A DNA stretch of 16,666 nucleotides from DASYPP01 sp036006525 (GTDB lineage Bacteria > Gemmatimonadota > Gemmatimonadetes > Gemmatimonadales > GWC2-71-9), in the NCBI GenBank assembly GCA_036006525.1, contig DASYPP010000098.1:1-16666 (forward strand), given 5' to 3'. The notes below the pieces were generated by a model that was not told where the DNA came from, made no database searches, and saw only the letters and a program-made list of their open reading frames with translations. Within the stretch, counting starts at the first letter, position 1, and every line of letters begins with the position of its first letter. Below, piece after piece: positions 1 through 7,223 of this stretch. The translations under genes and the position numbers were made by a program.

Positions 1-162
1 ATTCTCGGCCTGCCGGTGCGGGTCGTCACTGGCAGTTCCGGTGGAGTCATCAGCCTGATCATTTACGGTATTGCGTTCCTCCAGGCCTGGAAACTCACCG
101 CCGGAGCACCGCTCACGTCGAGCGGCCCGTTCAAAGTAGGATCAGGGCCAGTCCCGGTATGA
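1..162 (+). CDS. C-terminal end of an unidentified membrane protein (5' truncated)
   Basis: An open frame runs in from the window edge and ends at TGA 160-162, giving the last 53 residues. One hydrophobic stretch (about residues 16-38, containing GGVISLIIYGIAF) looks like a final transmembrane helix, followed by a short Gly/Ser/Pro-rich tail. The stop overlaps the start of the next gene in an ATGA arrangement (159-162), so the two are probably translationally coupled. The fragment is too short to assign a family. Its pairing with a membrane metalloprotease hints at a membrane-linked role, but that is inference. Confidence 0.6.
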   Translation: MLGLPVRVVTGSSGGVISLIIYGIAFLQAWKLTAGAPLTSSGPFKVGSGPVPV

Positions 163-1172
163 ACACCTTCGTCCGCGATCAGCCCGATCGCTGCAGGAAC
201 TGCGGGACCGAGCTGCCGCCTCACCTGTTGCGCTGCCCCGGTTGCCAGGCCCTGGTGAACGCGGCGCAACTTCAGCGGCTGGCCCAGGAGGCGAGCGCGG
301 CCGACACCGCCGGCGACGTGCCCCGCGCCGTGGAACGGTGGCAGACCGCCCTGTCGCTCCTGCCCGGAGATGCCCCCCAGGCAGCGACGATCAGGAATCG
401 GCTGGAGGACCTGGACCGAAGGCTGCGCACCAGCCCGGCGCTACCTGCCCAGGGCGAAAAACCCAAGCACGGTTCGCGAGGCTGGTTGGGCGGGATCGGC
501 GCGGCGATCCTGCTGGCGTTGGGCAAGATCAAGTTCCTTCTGCTGGGCCTGACGAAGCTGTCGACCCTGTTTTCCATGATCGCGTTCTTTGGGGTGTACT
601 GGAGCATCTGGGGCTGGAAATTTGCCCTCGGCTTCGTCCTCACCATTTACATCCACGAGATGGGGCACGTGTTCGCCCTCCGGCACTATGGGATTCACGC
701 CAGCGCCCCGATGTTCATTCCCGGGGTCGGCGCCTTTGTTCGCCTGCACTCCTATCCGCCGACCCCGGCCCAGGATGCGCGCGTCGGATTGGCGGGACCA
801 CTCTGGGGTACCGGAGCGGCCATTATCTGCTGGCTGGCGTTCCAGGTCACCCACGAGAGTTACTGGGGGGCGCTGGCCCACGTGACCGCGGTCATCAACC
901 TCTTCAACCTGATTCCGGTATGGCAGCTCGACGGAGCTCGCGGTATTCGACCCCTGAACCAGTGGCAACGGATAGGGCTGCTGGCCGCCGTCGTGGGAGC
1001 TTACTTCGTGTTTCGCGAAGGGGTGCTGCTTCCGGTTGGTGTCCTCCTTGCCTATCACAGTTTCCGCAAGACCGACGAGCAGGGAGATTGGGCCGCCTTT
1101 CAGCTTTTCGCCGCACTGCTCCTGGTCCTGGCGCTGCTGTCGAGCGTTCGGGTTCCCGGGCTCACGATCTGA
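159..1172 (+). CDS. M50-family (site-2-protease-like) membrane zinc metalloprotease with N-terminal zinc ribbon
   Basis: This 337-residue protein is probably an intramembrane or membrane-embedded zinc protease. Residues 12-29 form a small zinc ribbon (C12, C15, C26, C29). Residues 35-90 are helical and TPR-like. The rest is membrane-spanning: hydrophobic segments lie near 110-165, 205-250 and 270-330. The active-site HEMGH (HExxH) is at 166-170 inside a hydrophobic helix, and a second motif, NLIPVWQLDG at about 250-259, supplies the D258 zinc ligand expected in M50 enzymes. The PDZ domain common in RseP/RasP types is absent, so it resembles the short SpoIVFB/rhomboid-like 'site-2 protease' group. 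The ATG at 159 overlaps the previous stop, and queC begins 3 bases after this gene's stop. The family call is firm, but the substrate is unknown; the cytosolic zinc ribbon and helical region may recruit it. Confidence 0.85.
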   Translation: MNTFVRDQPDRCRNCGTELPPHLLRCPGCQALVNAAQLQRLAQEASAADTAGDVPRAVERWQTALSLLPGDAPQAATIRNRLEDLDRRLRTSPALPAQGEKPKHGSRGWLGGIGAAILLALGKIKFLLLGLTKLSTLFSMIAFFGVYWSIWGWKFALGFVLTIYIHEMGHVFALRHYGIHASAPMFIPGVGAFVRLHSYPPTPAQDARVGLAGPLWGTGAAIICWLAFQVTHESYWGALAHVTAVINLFNLIPVWQLDGARGIRPLNQWQRIGLLAAVVGAYFVFREGVLLPVGVLLAYHSFRKTDEQGDWAAFQLFAALLLVLALLSSVRVPGLTI

Positions 1173-1175
1173 GCA

Positions 1176-1871
1176 ATGACTGACTCCAGGAAGGCCGTGG
1201 TGCTCCTGAGTGGCGGTCTCGACTCCGCCACCACGATGGCGATTGCGCGGGAGCAGGGGTTCGCAGTCTACGCCCTGAGCTTCGCCTACGGGCAGCGCCA
1301 CGCGATCGAAGTGGATGCCGCCCGCCAGGTGGCCTACGCGCTGGGCGCGGCGCGGCATGTTGTCGCTACCATCGATCTCCGGGCCTTTGGTGGATCGGCG
1401 CTCACAACGGACATCCCGGTTCCCAAGGACCGGAACCCCGCGGAGCTGGGCGGCGACATCCCCATTACCTATGTGCCGGCCCGAAACACCATCTTCCTCG
1501 CCTACGCGCTGGGCTGGGCCGAGGTACTCGGCGCCCGGGACATTTTCATCGGGGTGAACGCCCTGGACTACAGCGGCTATCCCGACTGCCGCCGCGAGTT
1601 CATCGCCGCATTCGAGCAGGCCGCCAACCTGGGAACCCGGGCGGGCGTGGAGGGCCGGGGATTCCGGATCCACACGCCACTCATCCAGCTCAGCAAACAG
1701 GAGATTATCGCCCGGGGCCTGGCGCTGGGTGTGGACTACGGCCTCACGGTGAGCTGCTACGATCCGTCGCCGACCGGCGTGCCCTGCGGGCGGTGTGACG
1801 CGTGCCTGCTCCGGGCGAAAGGCTTTGCATCCCTTGGGATTCAAGATCCAGCTCAAAGGACTAAGGACTAA
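1176..1871 (+). CDS. queC: 7-cyano-7-deazaguanine (preQ0) synthase QueC
   Basis: QueC converts 7-carboxy-7-deazaguanine to preQ0 using ATP and ammonia, in the pathway to queuosine in tRNA (or to archaeosine and DNA 7-deazaguanines). The 231-residue protein has the family's usual length. Near the N-terminus is the PP-loop SGGLDS (12-17), which binds ATP. FAYGQRH (36-42) and YVPARNTIF (99-107) are QueC signatures. The C-terminal zinc site is complete: C194, C204, C207 and C210. The ATG is 3 bases after the upstream stop, suggesting one operon with the M50 protease gene. The last codons and the TAA stop (1869-1871) lie inside a tandem 7-base repeat, so the C-terminal tail (QRTKD) is encoded by the repeat. 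queE, the preceding enzyme in the pathway, is the next gene. Confidence 0.96.
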   Translation: MTDSRKAVVLLSGGLDSATTMAIAREQGFAVYALSFAYGQRHAIEVDAARQVAYALGAARHVVATIDLRAFGGSALTTDIPVPKDRNPAELGGDIPITYVPARNTIFLAYALGWAEVLGARDIFIGVNALDYSGYPDCRREFIAAFEQAANLGTRAGVEGRGFRIHTPLIQLSKQEIIARGLALGVDYGLTVSCYDPSPTGVPCGRCDACLLRAKGFASLGIQDPAQRTKD

Positions 1872-1956
1872 GGACTGAGGACTTTGCGTTTCGAGATGTC
1901 GGTGGTCCGGGCAGAACCCTGAATCTCCGAGTCCTTAGTCCTTAGTCCTTAGTCCT
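1857..1956. repeat. Inverted tandem-heptamer hairpin element, copy 1 (between queC and queE)
   Basis: The left arm (1857-1883) is nearly four head-to-tail copies of a 7-base unit, ggactaa, one being ggactga. The right arm (1930-1956) is its reverse complement over 27 bases, with one G-for-A difference that still allows a G-U pair in RNA. The arms enclose a 46-base core (1884-1929) containing gtttcgag and ccgggcaga. A second copy with a similar core lies after queE (2604-2733). The left arm supplies the queC stop codon. In RNA the element would form a very long stem that could end or stabilise transcripts. No transposase or terminal target duplication is visible. Confidence 0.9.
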
Positions 1957-1969
1957 AGTATGTTTTGGT

Positions 1970-2599
1970 ATGTACGCCGTCAAAGAAATCTTCTATACGT
2001 TGCAGGGCGAAGGCGCCCAGGCCGGCCGGGCCGCGGTGTTCTGCCGCTTTGCGGGCTGCAACCTGTGGACCGGGCGCGAAGCCGACCGGCAGGAGGCGGT
2101 GTGCCAGTTTTGCGATACCGAGTTCGTGGGAACCGATGGACCCGGAGGCGGAAAGTTTCCGGACGCGGAGTCATTGGCCCGGGCGGTCGCGGCGCAATGG
2201 CAGCCATCGCGCGATCGCCGCTTCGTGGTGTGTACCGGGGGCGAGCCGCTGCTGCAGCTCGACCGGGCCTTAATCGATGCTTTGCACCAGGAAGGATTCG
2301 AGATCGCGGTGGAAACCAACGGCACCCAGGCGGCTCCGCCGGGCCTGGACTGGACCTGTGTCAGCCCCAAGGCGGGCGCCCCGCTGGTGCTGGAGCGGGG
2401 TGACGAGCTCAAACTGGTCTATCCCCAGGAGGGCGCCGAACCGGAACGGTATCGCCAGCTCGACTTCCGGCATTTCTTCCTGCAGCCAATGGACGGCCCC
2501 GAGCTCGAGCGGAACACCCGTCTCGCGGTGGAGTACTGCCTGGGGCATCCCGATTGGCGGCTGAGCCTTCAGACCCACAAGATTCTTGGGATCCCATAA
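1970..2599 (+). CDS. queE: 7-carboxy-7-deazaguanine synthase QueE (radical SAM)
   Basis: QueE is a radical SAM enzyme that contracts the ring of 6-carboxytetrahydropterin to form 7-carboxy-7-deazaguanine, the QueC substrate. The 209-residue protein begins with the typical FYTLQGEGAQAGRAAVF region (8-24). Its iron-sulphur ligands are C30, C45 and C48, a CX14CX2C spacing rather than the usual CX3CX2C. This variant is known from the Burkholderia-type QueE subgroup. The SAM-binding TGGEP is at 89-93, and ETNGT (115-119) and VSPK (131-134) are also conserved. I chose ATG 1970 because the family begins at this MYAVKEIF block; the ATG at 1960 is in another frame. No clear ribosome-binding site precedes it. 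Repeat elements flank the gene on both sides, which may separate its transcript from queC. Confidence 0.95.
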   Translation: MYAVKEIFYTLQGEGAQAGRAAVFCRFAGCNLWTGREADRQEAVCQFCDTEFVGTDGPGGGKFPDAESLARAVAAQWQPSRDRRFVVCTGGEPLLQLDRALIDALHQEGFEIAVETNGTQAAPPGLDWTCVSPKAGAPLVLERGDELKLVYPQEGAEPERYRQLDFRHFFLQPMDGPELERNTRLAVEYCLGHPDWRLSLQTHKILGIP

Positions 2600-2603
2600 A
2601 AAC

Positions 2604-2733
2604 AGGACTAAGGACTGAGGACTAAGGACTCTGGGTTTCGAGGTAACAGCAGACCGGGCAGATCGGTGAGTCTCTTAGTCTTTAGTCCTTAGTCCTTAGT
2701 CCTTAGCCCTTAATCCTTAGTCCCCAGTCCTTA
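2604..2733. repeat. Inverted tandem-heptamer hairpin element, copy 2 (after queE)
   Basis: The left arm (2604-2630) has four ggactaa/ggactga units. The right arm (about 2668-2733) is a longer, partly decayed run of the reverse-complement unit ttagtcc, with variants such as ttagccc, ttaatcc and tccccag. The core between them (about 2631-2668) aligns with the core of the 1857-1956 element in the same orientation and shares gtttcgag, ccgggcaga and a terminal ctc; by eye about 32 of 44 positions match. The left arm begins 4 bases after the queE stop. The longer right arm suggests unit expansion and then drift. Confidence 0.88.
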
Positions 2734-2761
2734 TCTTTGGACTCAAACCTCACTGGGTGCC

Positions 2762-3370
2762 ATGGCAGGTTACAGCGATCCCGTCAACCATGCCCTCGCC
2801 TTCGCGGCCAAGTACTACCTGCCGCGCGGCCGCGAGGGGACCGGGTTGTCGTACCTGACCCACCCGTCCCACAACGCCATCATCCTGGTGCGCTACGGGT
2901 GCGACGAGCATACCCTCATCGCCGGCATTCTCCACCCCGTCCTCCTGGAAGCCCGGCCGGAGTTACAGCACACGCTCCGGCACAAGGTGGCCGACAAGTT
3001 CGGGTCGGCGGTGATCACCGTCCTTTCCGATTGCTGCGAGCCGCGGCACGACAGCCGGGGCCACCTGCGGCCGTGGAACGTCTACAAGCTGGAGTACCTG
3101 GGCCAGCTCCAGCGCGCCGGCTCCCGCGCGCTCGATGTCTGCGCGGCGAGCGAAATCCACCAGTGCGGCTCGCTGATCGCCGACGTGCGCCGGCTGGGCG
3201 GCGAGTACCTGCCTTCCATCTCACTCGCCTCGGGCGAGCAGATCATGTGGTGGTACCGGCTGCTGATCGAGAACCTCGAGAACCGCCAGGACTGGAGCAA
3301 CCGCCGGATGCTTCCCGAGCTGCGTCTCCTGGCCGCCGAGCTGGGCAGGCAGCTGAAGGATGGCGACTAA
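2762..3370 (+). CDS. RelA/SpoT-like HD-domain protein with degenerate active site
   Basis: This 202-residue protein resembles the ppGpp-hydrolase HD domain of SpoT and MESH1 in layout. YLTHP (31-35) matches the first-histidine YxxHP block. ILHPVLLE (56-63) sits where the LLHDxxED motif belongs, and KFG (79-81) and the helix near 120-145 match later parts. Key metal ligands are changed: the HD aspartate is P59, the ED pair is L62/E63, and the later KLADR aspartate corresponds roughly to S130. This suggests a nucleotide-binding or regulatory pseudo-enzyme rather than a hydrolase. The alignment is by eye. The gene starts 29 bases after the repeat element without an obvious ribosome-binding site. 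Its end overlaps the next gene by 11 bases, so the two are probably coupled. Confidence 0.6.
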   Translation: MAGYSDPVNHALAFAAKYYLPRGREGTGLSYLTHPSHNAIILVRYGCDEHTLIAGILHPVLLEARPELQHTLRHKVADKFGSAVITVLSDCCEPRHDSRGHLRPWNVYKLEYLGQLQRAGSRALDVCAASEIHQCGSLIADVRRLGGEYLPSISLASGEQIMWWYRLLIENLENRQDWSNRRMLPELRLLAAELGRQLKDGD

Positions 3371-5594
3371 CCGCCCTGCCGTCCTCGCGGCCGCGACCGC
3401 ATCGGCCGCAATGATCGCGTTCCAGGTGGCCGGCAAGGCCACCCGGGACGCGCTTTTCCTTTCCAGCTTCCCGGTGACCCGGCTTCCGCTGATGGTGATT
3501 GCCTCGGCGGTCATCTCCCTCCTCGTGGTCCTCTGGGCGGTGCGCCGGATGAGCCGGTATGGGCCGTGGCGTTTCATTCCCGCGATGTTCGCCACCAGCG
3601 TGGTACTGCTGCTGCTGGAATGGGCGCTGTTCTCCCGGGCCCGCGAGGCCGCGGCGGTGCTGGTGTACCTCCATTTCACCGTGCTGGGCGCGCTCCTGAT
3701 CTCGGGGTTCTGGTCCATGGTGAACGAGCGGTTCGATCCCCGTACCGCGAAGCGCCAGATAGGCCGGATCGGGGCTGCGGGCACCGTGGGCGGGCTGGTC
3801 GGTGGCCTCCTGGCGGAACGGACGGCCGCGATGTTCAGCGTGGACTACATGCTCCCTTTGCTGGCGGGGCTTCACCTGGTCGCCTTCTTCGGCGTGCGCG
3901 CGCTGCGCAAGACCCGCCCGGTCCGCGCCGCCGATCACGTCCGGCCGCCGGCAGCTACCACGATCCTCGACGGACTCCGCATGGTGGGCGGCAATTCCTA
4001 CCTCCGGAACCTCACGATCCTGGTGATCCTCTGCACCGTGTCGGAGGGGTTGCTCGACTTCGTATTCAAGAGCCGGGCGACCGCGGTGTACGGCAACGGA
4101 GACCATCTGCTCCGGGTCTTCGCGGCGTTCTATACCGGCGTGGCCCTGCTCACTTTCCTGGTCCAGAGCGCGATCGGCCGGGTGGCCCTGGAGCGGATGG
4201 GGTTGTCCGGTGCGGTGGGGTCCCTCCCCGGCGCGGTCGGGGTGACGGGGATCGGTGCGCTCCTGGTCCCCGGGTTCTGGAGCGCGGCCCTGTCGCGGGG
4301 CACCGAAGCGGTGCTGCACAACTCGCTGTTTCGCTCCGGATACGAGATCCTCTTCACTCCGCTCCCCCGGCACGAGAAACGCGCCACCAAGACCATGATC
4401 GACGTCGGCGCCGTGCGGATCGGCGATATCGTCGGCGCCGCGCTGGTCCAGCTGGCCATCATGCTGCTCGCCCGGGGCGCGGTGGCGGTGCTCCTGGGCA
4501 CCGCCGTGGCGCTGGCGGCCGTGTCCCTGCTCATCACCCGGATGCTGCAGGACGGCTATCGCCAGACCCTGGAGAAAAGCCTGGTGGCCCACGGCGTGGA
4601 CGAGGACTTCGCTCTCGCCTCGCCTACCATGGAGTTTCCGACCGTTTTCGAGACTCTGAGTACTATCGACCTGGGCCACATGGCGGGCGTGAAGACTCCG
4701 GGCATGGACCCGCCGCCGGCAATCGATTCGGGCGGCCTGGCGCCCATCCCGCCGGCCGAACCGGGCGACCCGACCATGGCGCGGATCATGGAGCTGCGTT
4801 CCGGAGACCGGAGCCGGGTCCGGGCCGCGCTCGAAGCTGGCATCCTGGTCCCCGCTCTGGTGCCCAACGTCATTCCACTGCTGGCCTGGGATGAGGTCGC
4901 GCGCAGTGCGGCCGACGCGCTCCGCGGCATCGCCCCGGCCATCGTGGGCCAGTTGCTCGATGCCATGCTGGACCCGGAGCAGGAGTTCAACGTGCGGCGC
5001 CGGATTCCCGGCATCCTCATCTCGGCGCCGTCGGACCGAACTGTCGACGGGCTGCTGCAGGGTCTCCAGGACAAGCGCTTCGAAGTGCGCTACCGGGCCG
5101 GCCGGGCCCTGGTGGAGTTACAACAGCGTCATGAACTGCTGGTCCCCGCCGACCGGGTAGTGGCCGCGGTGGAGCGGGAGGTGACGGTGGACCGCAGCAT
5201 CTGGGAGAGCCAGCGGTTGCTGGGCGGGCTGGAGGACGCCAGCGAGGCGCCCCTGATGGACGAGTTTCTGCAGAAGCGGGCCGGGCGCAGCATGGAGCAC
5301 GTCTTCACCATGCTGTCGCTGGTGCTGCCGCCGGCGCCGCTCAAGATCGCTTACCGGGGACTCTATACCGATGACGAGCAGCTCCGGGGGACGGCGCTGG
5401 AATACCTGGAGAACGCGCTGCCCGACACCATCCGCCGCCGGCTCTGGCCGTTTCTCGAGGACCGGCGCACTGGCGGGGGGACCGGGCGGGCCCGAGAGGA
5501 GATCATCGCCGACCTGCTGGCGTCCAATCAGTCGATCGCCCTGAACCTGGAGGAGCTGCGGAAAAAGGTGAGGGCGGAGCAGAGCGGGTCGTGA
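3360..5594 (+). CDS. ADP/ATP-carrier-like (Npt/MFS-type) transporter with C-terminal HEAT-like repeats
   Basis: This 744-residue protein has a membrane part (about residues 5-395, roughly 12 hydrophobic segments) and a soluble helical tail (about 470-744). The block SLFRSGYEILFTPLP (322-336), followed by KRATKTMIDVGAVRIGD, is typical of bacterial proteins annotated as Npt1/Npt2 nucleotide transporters, an MFS-like group that exchanges ATP/ADP or other NTPs in intracellular bacteria. The tail has repeated helix pairs (for example DAMLDPEQEFNVRRRIPGIL and LQDKRFEVRYRAGRALVEL), resembling HEAT/PBS-lyase-like repeats that bind proteins. A Pro/Gly-rich linker (about 440-470) joins the parts. The ATG lies inside the end of the HD-like gene. 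Substrate and direction are unknown; free-living bacteria carry such homologues without proven ATP uptake. Confidence 0.7.
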   Translation: MATNRPAVLAAATASAAMIAFQVAGKATRDALFLSSFPVTRLPLMVIASAVISLLVVLWAVRRMSRYGPWRFIPAMFATSVVLLLLEWALFSRAREAAAVLVYLHFTVLGALLISGFWSMVNERFDPRTAKRQIGRIGAAGTVGGLVGGLLAERTAAMFSVDYMLPLLAGLHLVAFFGVRALRKTRPVRAADHVRPPAATTILDGLRMVGGNSYLRNLTILVILCTVSEGLLDFVFKSRATAVYGNGDHLLRVFAAFYTGVALLTFLVQSAIGRVALERMGLSGAVGSLPGAVGVTGIGALLVPGFWSAALSRGTEAVLHNSLFRSGYEILFTPLPRHEKRATKTMIDVGAVRIGDIVGAALVQLAIMLLARGAVAVLLGTAVALAAVSLLITRMLQDGYRQTLEKSLVAHGVDEDFALASPTMEFPTVFETLSTIDLGHMAGVKTPGMDPPPAIDSGGLAPIPPAEPGDPTMARIMELRSGDRSRVRAALEAGILVPALVPNVIPLLAWDEVARSAADALRGIAPAIVGQLLDAMLDPEQEFNVRRRIPGILISAPSDRTVDGLLQGLQDKRFEVRYRAGRALVELQQRHELLVPADRVVAAVEREVTVDRSIWESQRLLGGLEDASEAPLMDEFLQKRAGRSMEHVFTMLSLVLPPAPLKIAYRGLYTDDEQLRGTALEYLENALPDTIRRRLWPFLEDRRTGGGTGRAREEIIADLLASNQSIALNLEELRKKVRAEQSGS

Positions 5595-5619
5595 ACGAAA
5601 GAACGAAAGCCACGAAGAA

Positions 5620-5651
5620 CAACTAGTTGCAAGGCTTGCCTGGGCCCAGGC
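5620..5651. terminator. Convergent-gene intergenic palindromes, possible bidirectional terminator
   Basis: The 151-base gap between two converging transporter genes holds two perfect palindromes: CAACTAGTTG (5620-5629) and GCCTGGGCCCAGGC (5638-5651). Neither is followed by a convincing T-run, so a terminator role is inferred from position only. Just before them is a short direct repeat, gaacgaaa, twice at about 5593-5608. I see nothing coding in the rest of the gap. Confidence 0.35.
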
Positions 5652-5745
5652 TCAAAGGACAGGCCGAAGCCGCCGCAAATCCTGATATCGTGTCGCGTGG
5701 CGACAGAACGGCCGTGGGCCGGCTATCACCCTTTCCTCTTTGGAA

Positions 5746-7158
5746 TCAGGTTGACCCGGTCGCACTGGTCCGCCGCTGGAACTCCCGTCCTACCTGCCAC
5801 GCCAGCACCAGCCAGATCACTACCAGCACCAGGTTGAATCGCGCGAACCCCTGCGGCCTGAGCGCCAGCCAGGTGGTCCCCGCAAAGACGGTCGCCGCCT
5901 GCAGCACGTCGCCCGCCCGTACGAAGAACCCATCGATCGCCTGCTTGGCCTTGTACTTCTGGTCCCGGGTGGTCGGCAGGAAAAGCATGTGACGCAAGGT
6001 GTTCTGCAACGAGTAGTCGGTGGCATTTTCCGCCGTCTTGGCCCAGCGCACTGCCGCCAGAACCGGATAGAAGGCAAGGAACCCGTACCCGCCGAGGGCG
6101 ATCACCGGCAGGATGAGCACGGCGTACTGCACCCCGAGGTACTTCACGATTCGCGACACCAGGAACAACTGTATGACCAGCGCCGCCAGGTTCACGATCC
6201 CGGTATAGCTCGCATAGAACTCGCCGATGAAGACCTTTTCGTCGGGGGAACCCAGGGCGATGCCGGCCGCATGCGCCGCGTCGGTCACCGTCCGGCTCAC
6301 GATGTACTCGCCCAGGCTGTTCACCCAGTTCAGCACCAGCACCATGCAGGCGATGAGCAGCAGATAGCGGTGCCTGAACACCAGCGCAAAGGCTCCCTCC
6401 TTCTGCACCGGCTGGTTACCCGCGGCCCGCATCTCGGCCGTGGTCGCGATCCGCATTTCCGCCGTCGTGGCGGCTGGCATCTCCGCCGTGGTATCGGGCG
6501 GGGGCAGGTGGCCTTCCCTCCGTTTCCGCTCCCGGGCGTCCACCAGGTTCGTGAGTACCAGGCTCACGATCAGGATGACCGCGGCGACCAGCATGAGCTG
6601 GTATACCCCGATCGGCTTGATCAGCCAGCCCGCGATGAAGCTCCCCGCGACCGCTCCGGCCGAAGCCCCGAACCCGATGATCGGGAACAGCCGCTTCCCT
6701 TCGTCCGTGGTATAGACGTCGTTGGCGAAGGCCCAGAATTGCGCGATGATCATCAAGCTGAAGACGCCGACCCAGAGATAGAACGGAATTCCCAGCGGCA
6801 CGTTGAGCCGGGCCAGCAGGTAGAACAGCGGGAGACAGAGTGCGAAACCCAGTGTCACCCAGCTGATGAGCTTCTTGCGGGGGACCCGGCTCGCCAGGGT
6901 GCCGTACAGCGGCACCAGCACCAGCAGAAGCAACGCCTGCCCGGCCGCGGAATAGCTCTTTACTTCCGCACCCCCGCCGGCCAGGATGAGCGGCTCCCGC
7001 ACCACCTTGAGCAAGAGATAGGAGGTGAGGATCAGGAACACGTTGATCATGAGCAGCAGGGCGGAAAGGCCCTCGCCGTCGCGGACATCGGCAAACAGCC
7101 GGAGAAAGCGGTCGAGCGGGGTCGAGATCGTCTGGGCGGGCATGGGTCGGGCTAACAT
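5746..7158 (-). CDS. ADP/ATP-carrier-like (Npt1/Npt2-type) transporter, without HEAT tail
   Basis: This is a 470-residue integral membrane protein with about 12 hydrophobic segments. The C-terminal block NATDYSLQNTLRHMLFLP, then KYKAKQAIDGFFVRAGD, is a strong signature of Npt-type ADP/ATP-carrier-like proteins and corresponds to the matching block in the convergent gene at 3360-5594. VYTTDEGKRLFPIIGFGAS near the middle is also typical. The frame is open to 7209. I place the start at ATG 7156-7158 because AAAGGTG lies just upstream with 2-4 bases of spacing; ATG at 7143 is the other option. A cytoplasmic loop carries three 8-residue repeats (residues about 223-246). The protein probably moves a nucleotide or related metabolite across the inner membrane; the substrate cannot be read from the sequence. 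Confidence 0.75.
   Translation of the reverse strand: MLARPMPAQTISTPLDRFLRLFADVRDGEGLSALLLMINVFLILTSYLLLKVVREPLILAGGGAEVKSYSAAGQALLLLVLVPLYGTLASRVPRKKLISWVTLGFALCLPLFYLLARLNVPLGIPFYLWVGVFSLMIIAQFWAFANDVYTTDEGKRLFPIIGFGASAGAVAGSFIAGWLIKPIGVYQLMLVAAVILIVSLVLTNLVDARERKRREGHLPPPDTTAEMPAATTAEMRIATTAEMRAAGNQPVQKEGAFALVFRHRYLLLIACMVLVLNWVNSLGEYIVSRTVTDAAHAAGIALGSPDEKVFIGEFYASYTGIVNLAALVIQLFLVSRIVKYLGVQYAVLILPVIALGGYGFLAFYPVLAAVRWAKTAENATDYSLQNTLRHMLFLPTTRDQKYKAKQAIDGFFVRAGDVLQAATVFAGTTWLALRPQGFARFNLVLVVIWLVLAWQVGREFQRRTSATGST
6421..6492 (-). repeat. Three in-frame 24-base tandem repeats inside the carrier gene
   Basis: Three adjacent 24-base units encode TTAEMPAA, TTAEMRIA and TTAEMRAA in the hydrophilic loop between the two halves of the transporter. 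The units differ by several bases, so the repeat is not brand new. Because each is a multiple of three, gain or loss of a unit would keep the frame. Confidence 0.85.
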
Positions 7159-7187
7159 AACACCTTTCAGACTGGTCCCGCACGGGC

Positions 7188-7193
7188 TATGAT
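7188..7193 (+). promoter_or_regulatory. Possible -10 element for the kinase-barrel gene
   Basis: TATGAT lies 30 bases before the ATG at 7224, in the 65-base gap between divergent genes. A poor -35 match (ttcaga or tttcag, near 7165) sits 16-17 bases upstream. The match is by eye, and GC-rich genomes yield few such hexamers by chance, so it is plausible but unproven. Confidence 0.35.
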
Positions 7194-7223
7194 ACGGTTT
7201 CCGTTCCACCCCTGCGAGAACCT

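Noticed and set aside
441..1856. A 471-codon minus-strand open frame across the M50 and queC genes
   Set aside because: It spans two well-supported genes on the other strand and shows no family motif; a GC-rich shadow frame.
1857..1956. CRISPR array
   Set aside because: Units are only 7 bases, directly adjacent with no unique spacers, and repeated in inverse orientation across the core.
1857..2733. Integron-like attC sites flanking queE
   Set aside because: Hairpins of about 100-130 bases on both sides of one gene are suggestive, but there are no RYYYAAC/GTTRRRY ends and no integrase, and the arms are tandem heptamers unlike attC.
2762..5594. Anti-phage defence operon made of an HD-like protein and a HEAT-repeat protein
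   Set aside because: The second protein is a clear multi-spanning transporter and no nuclease, toxin or effector domain is present, so a defence reading has no support.
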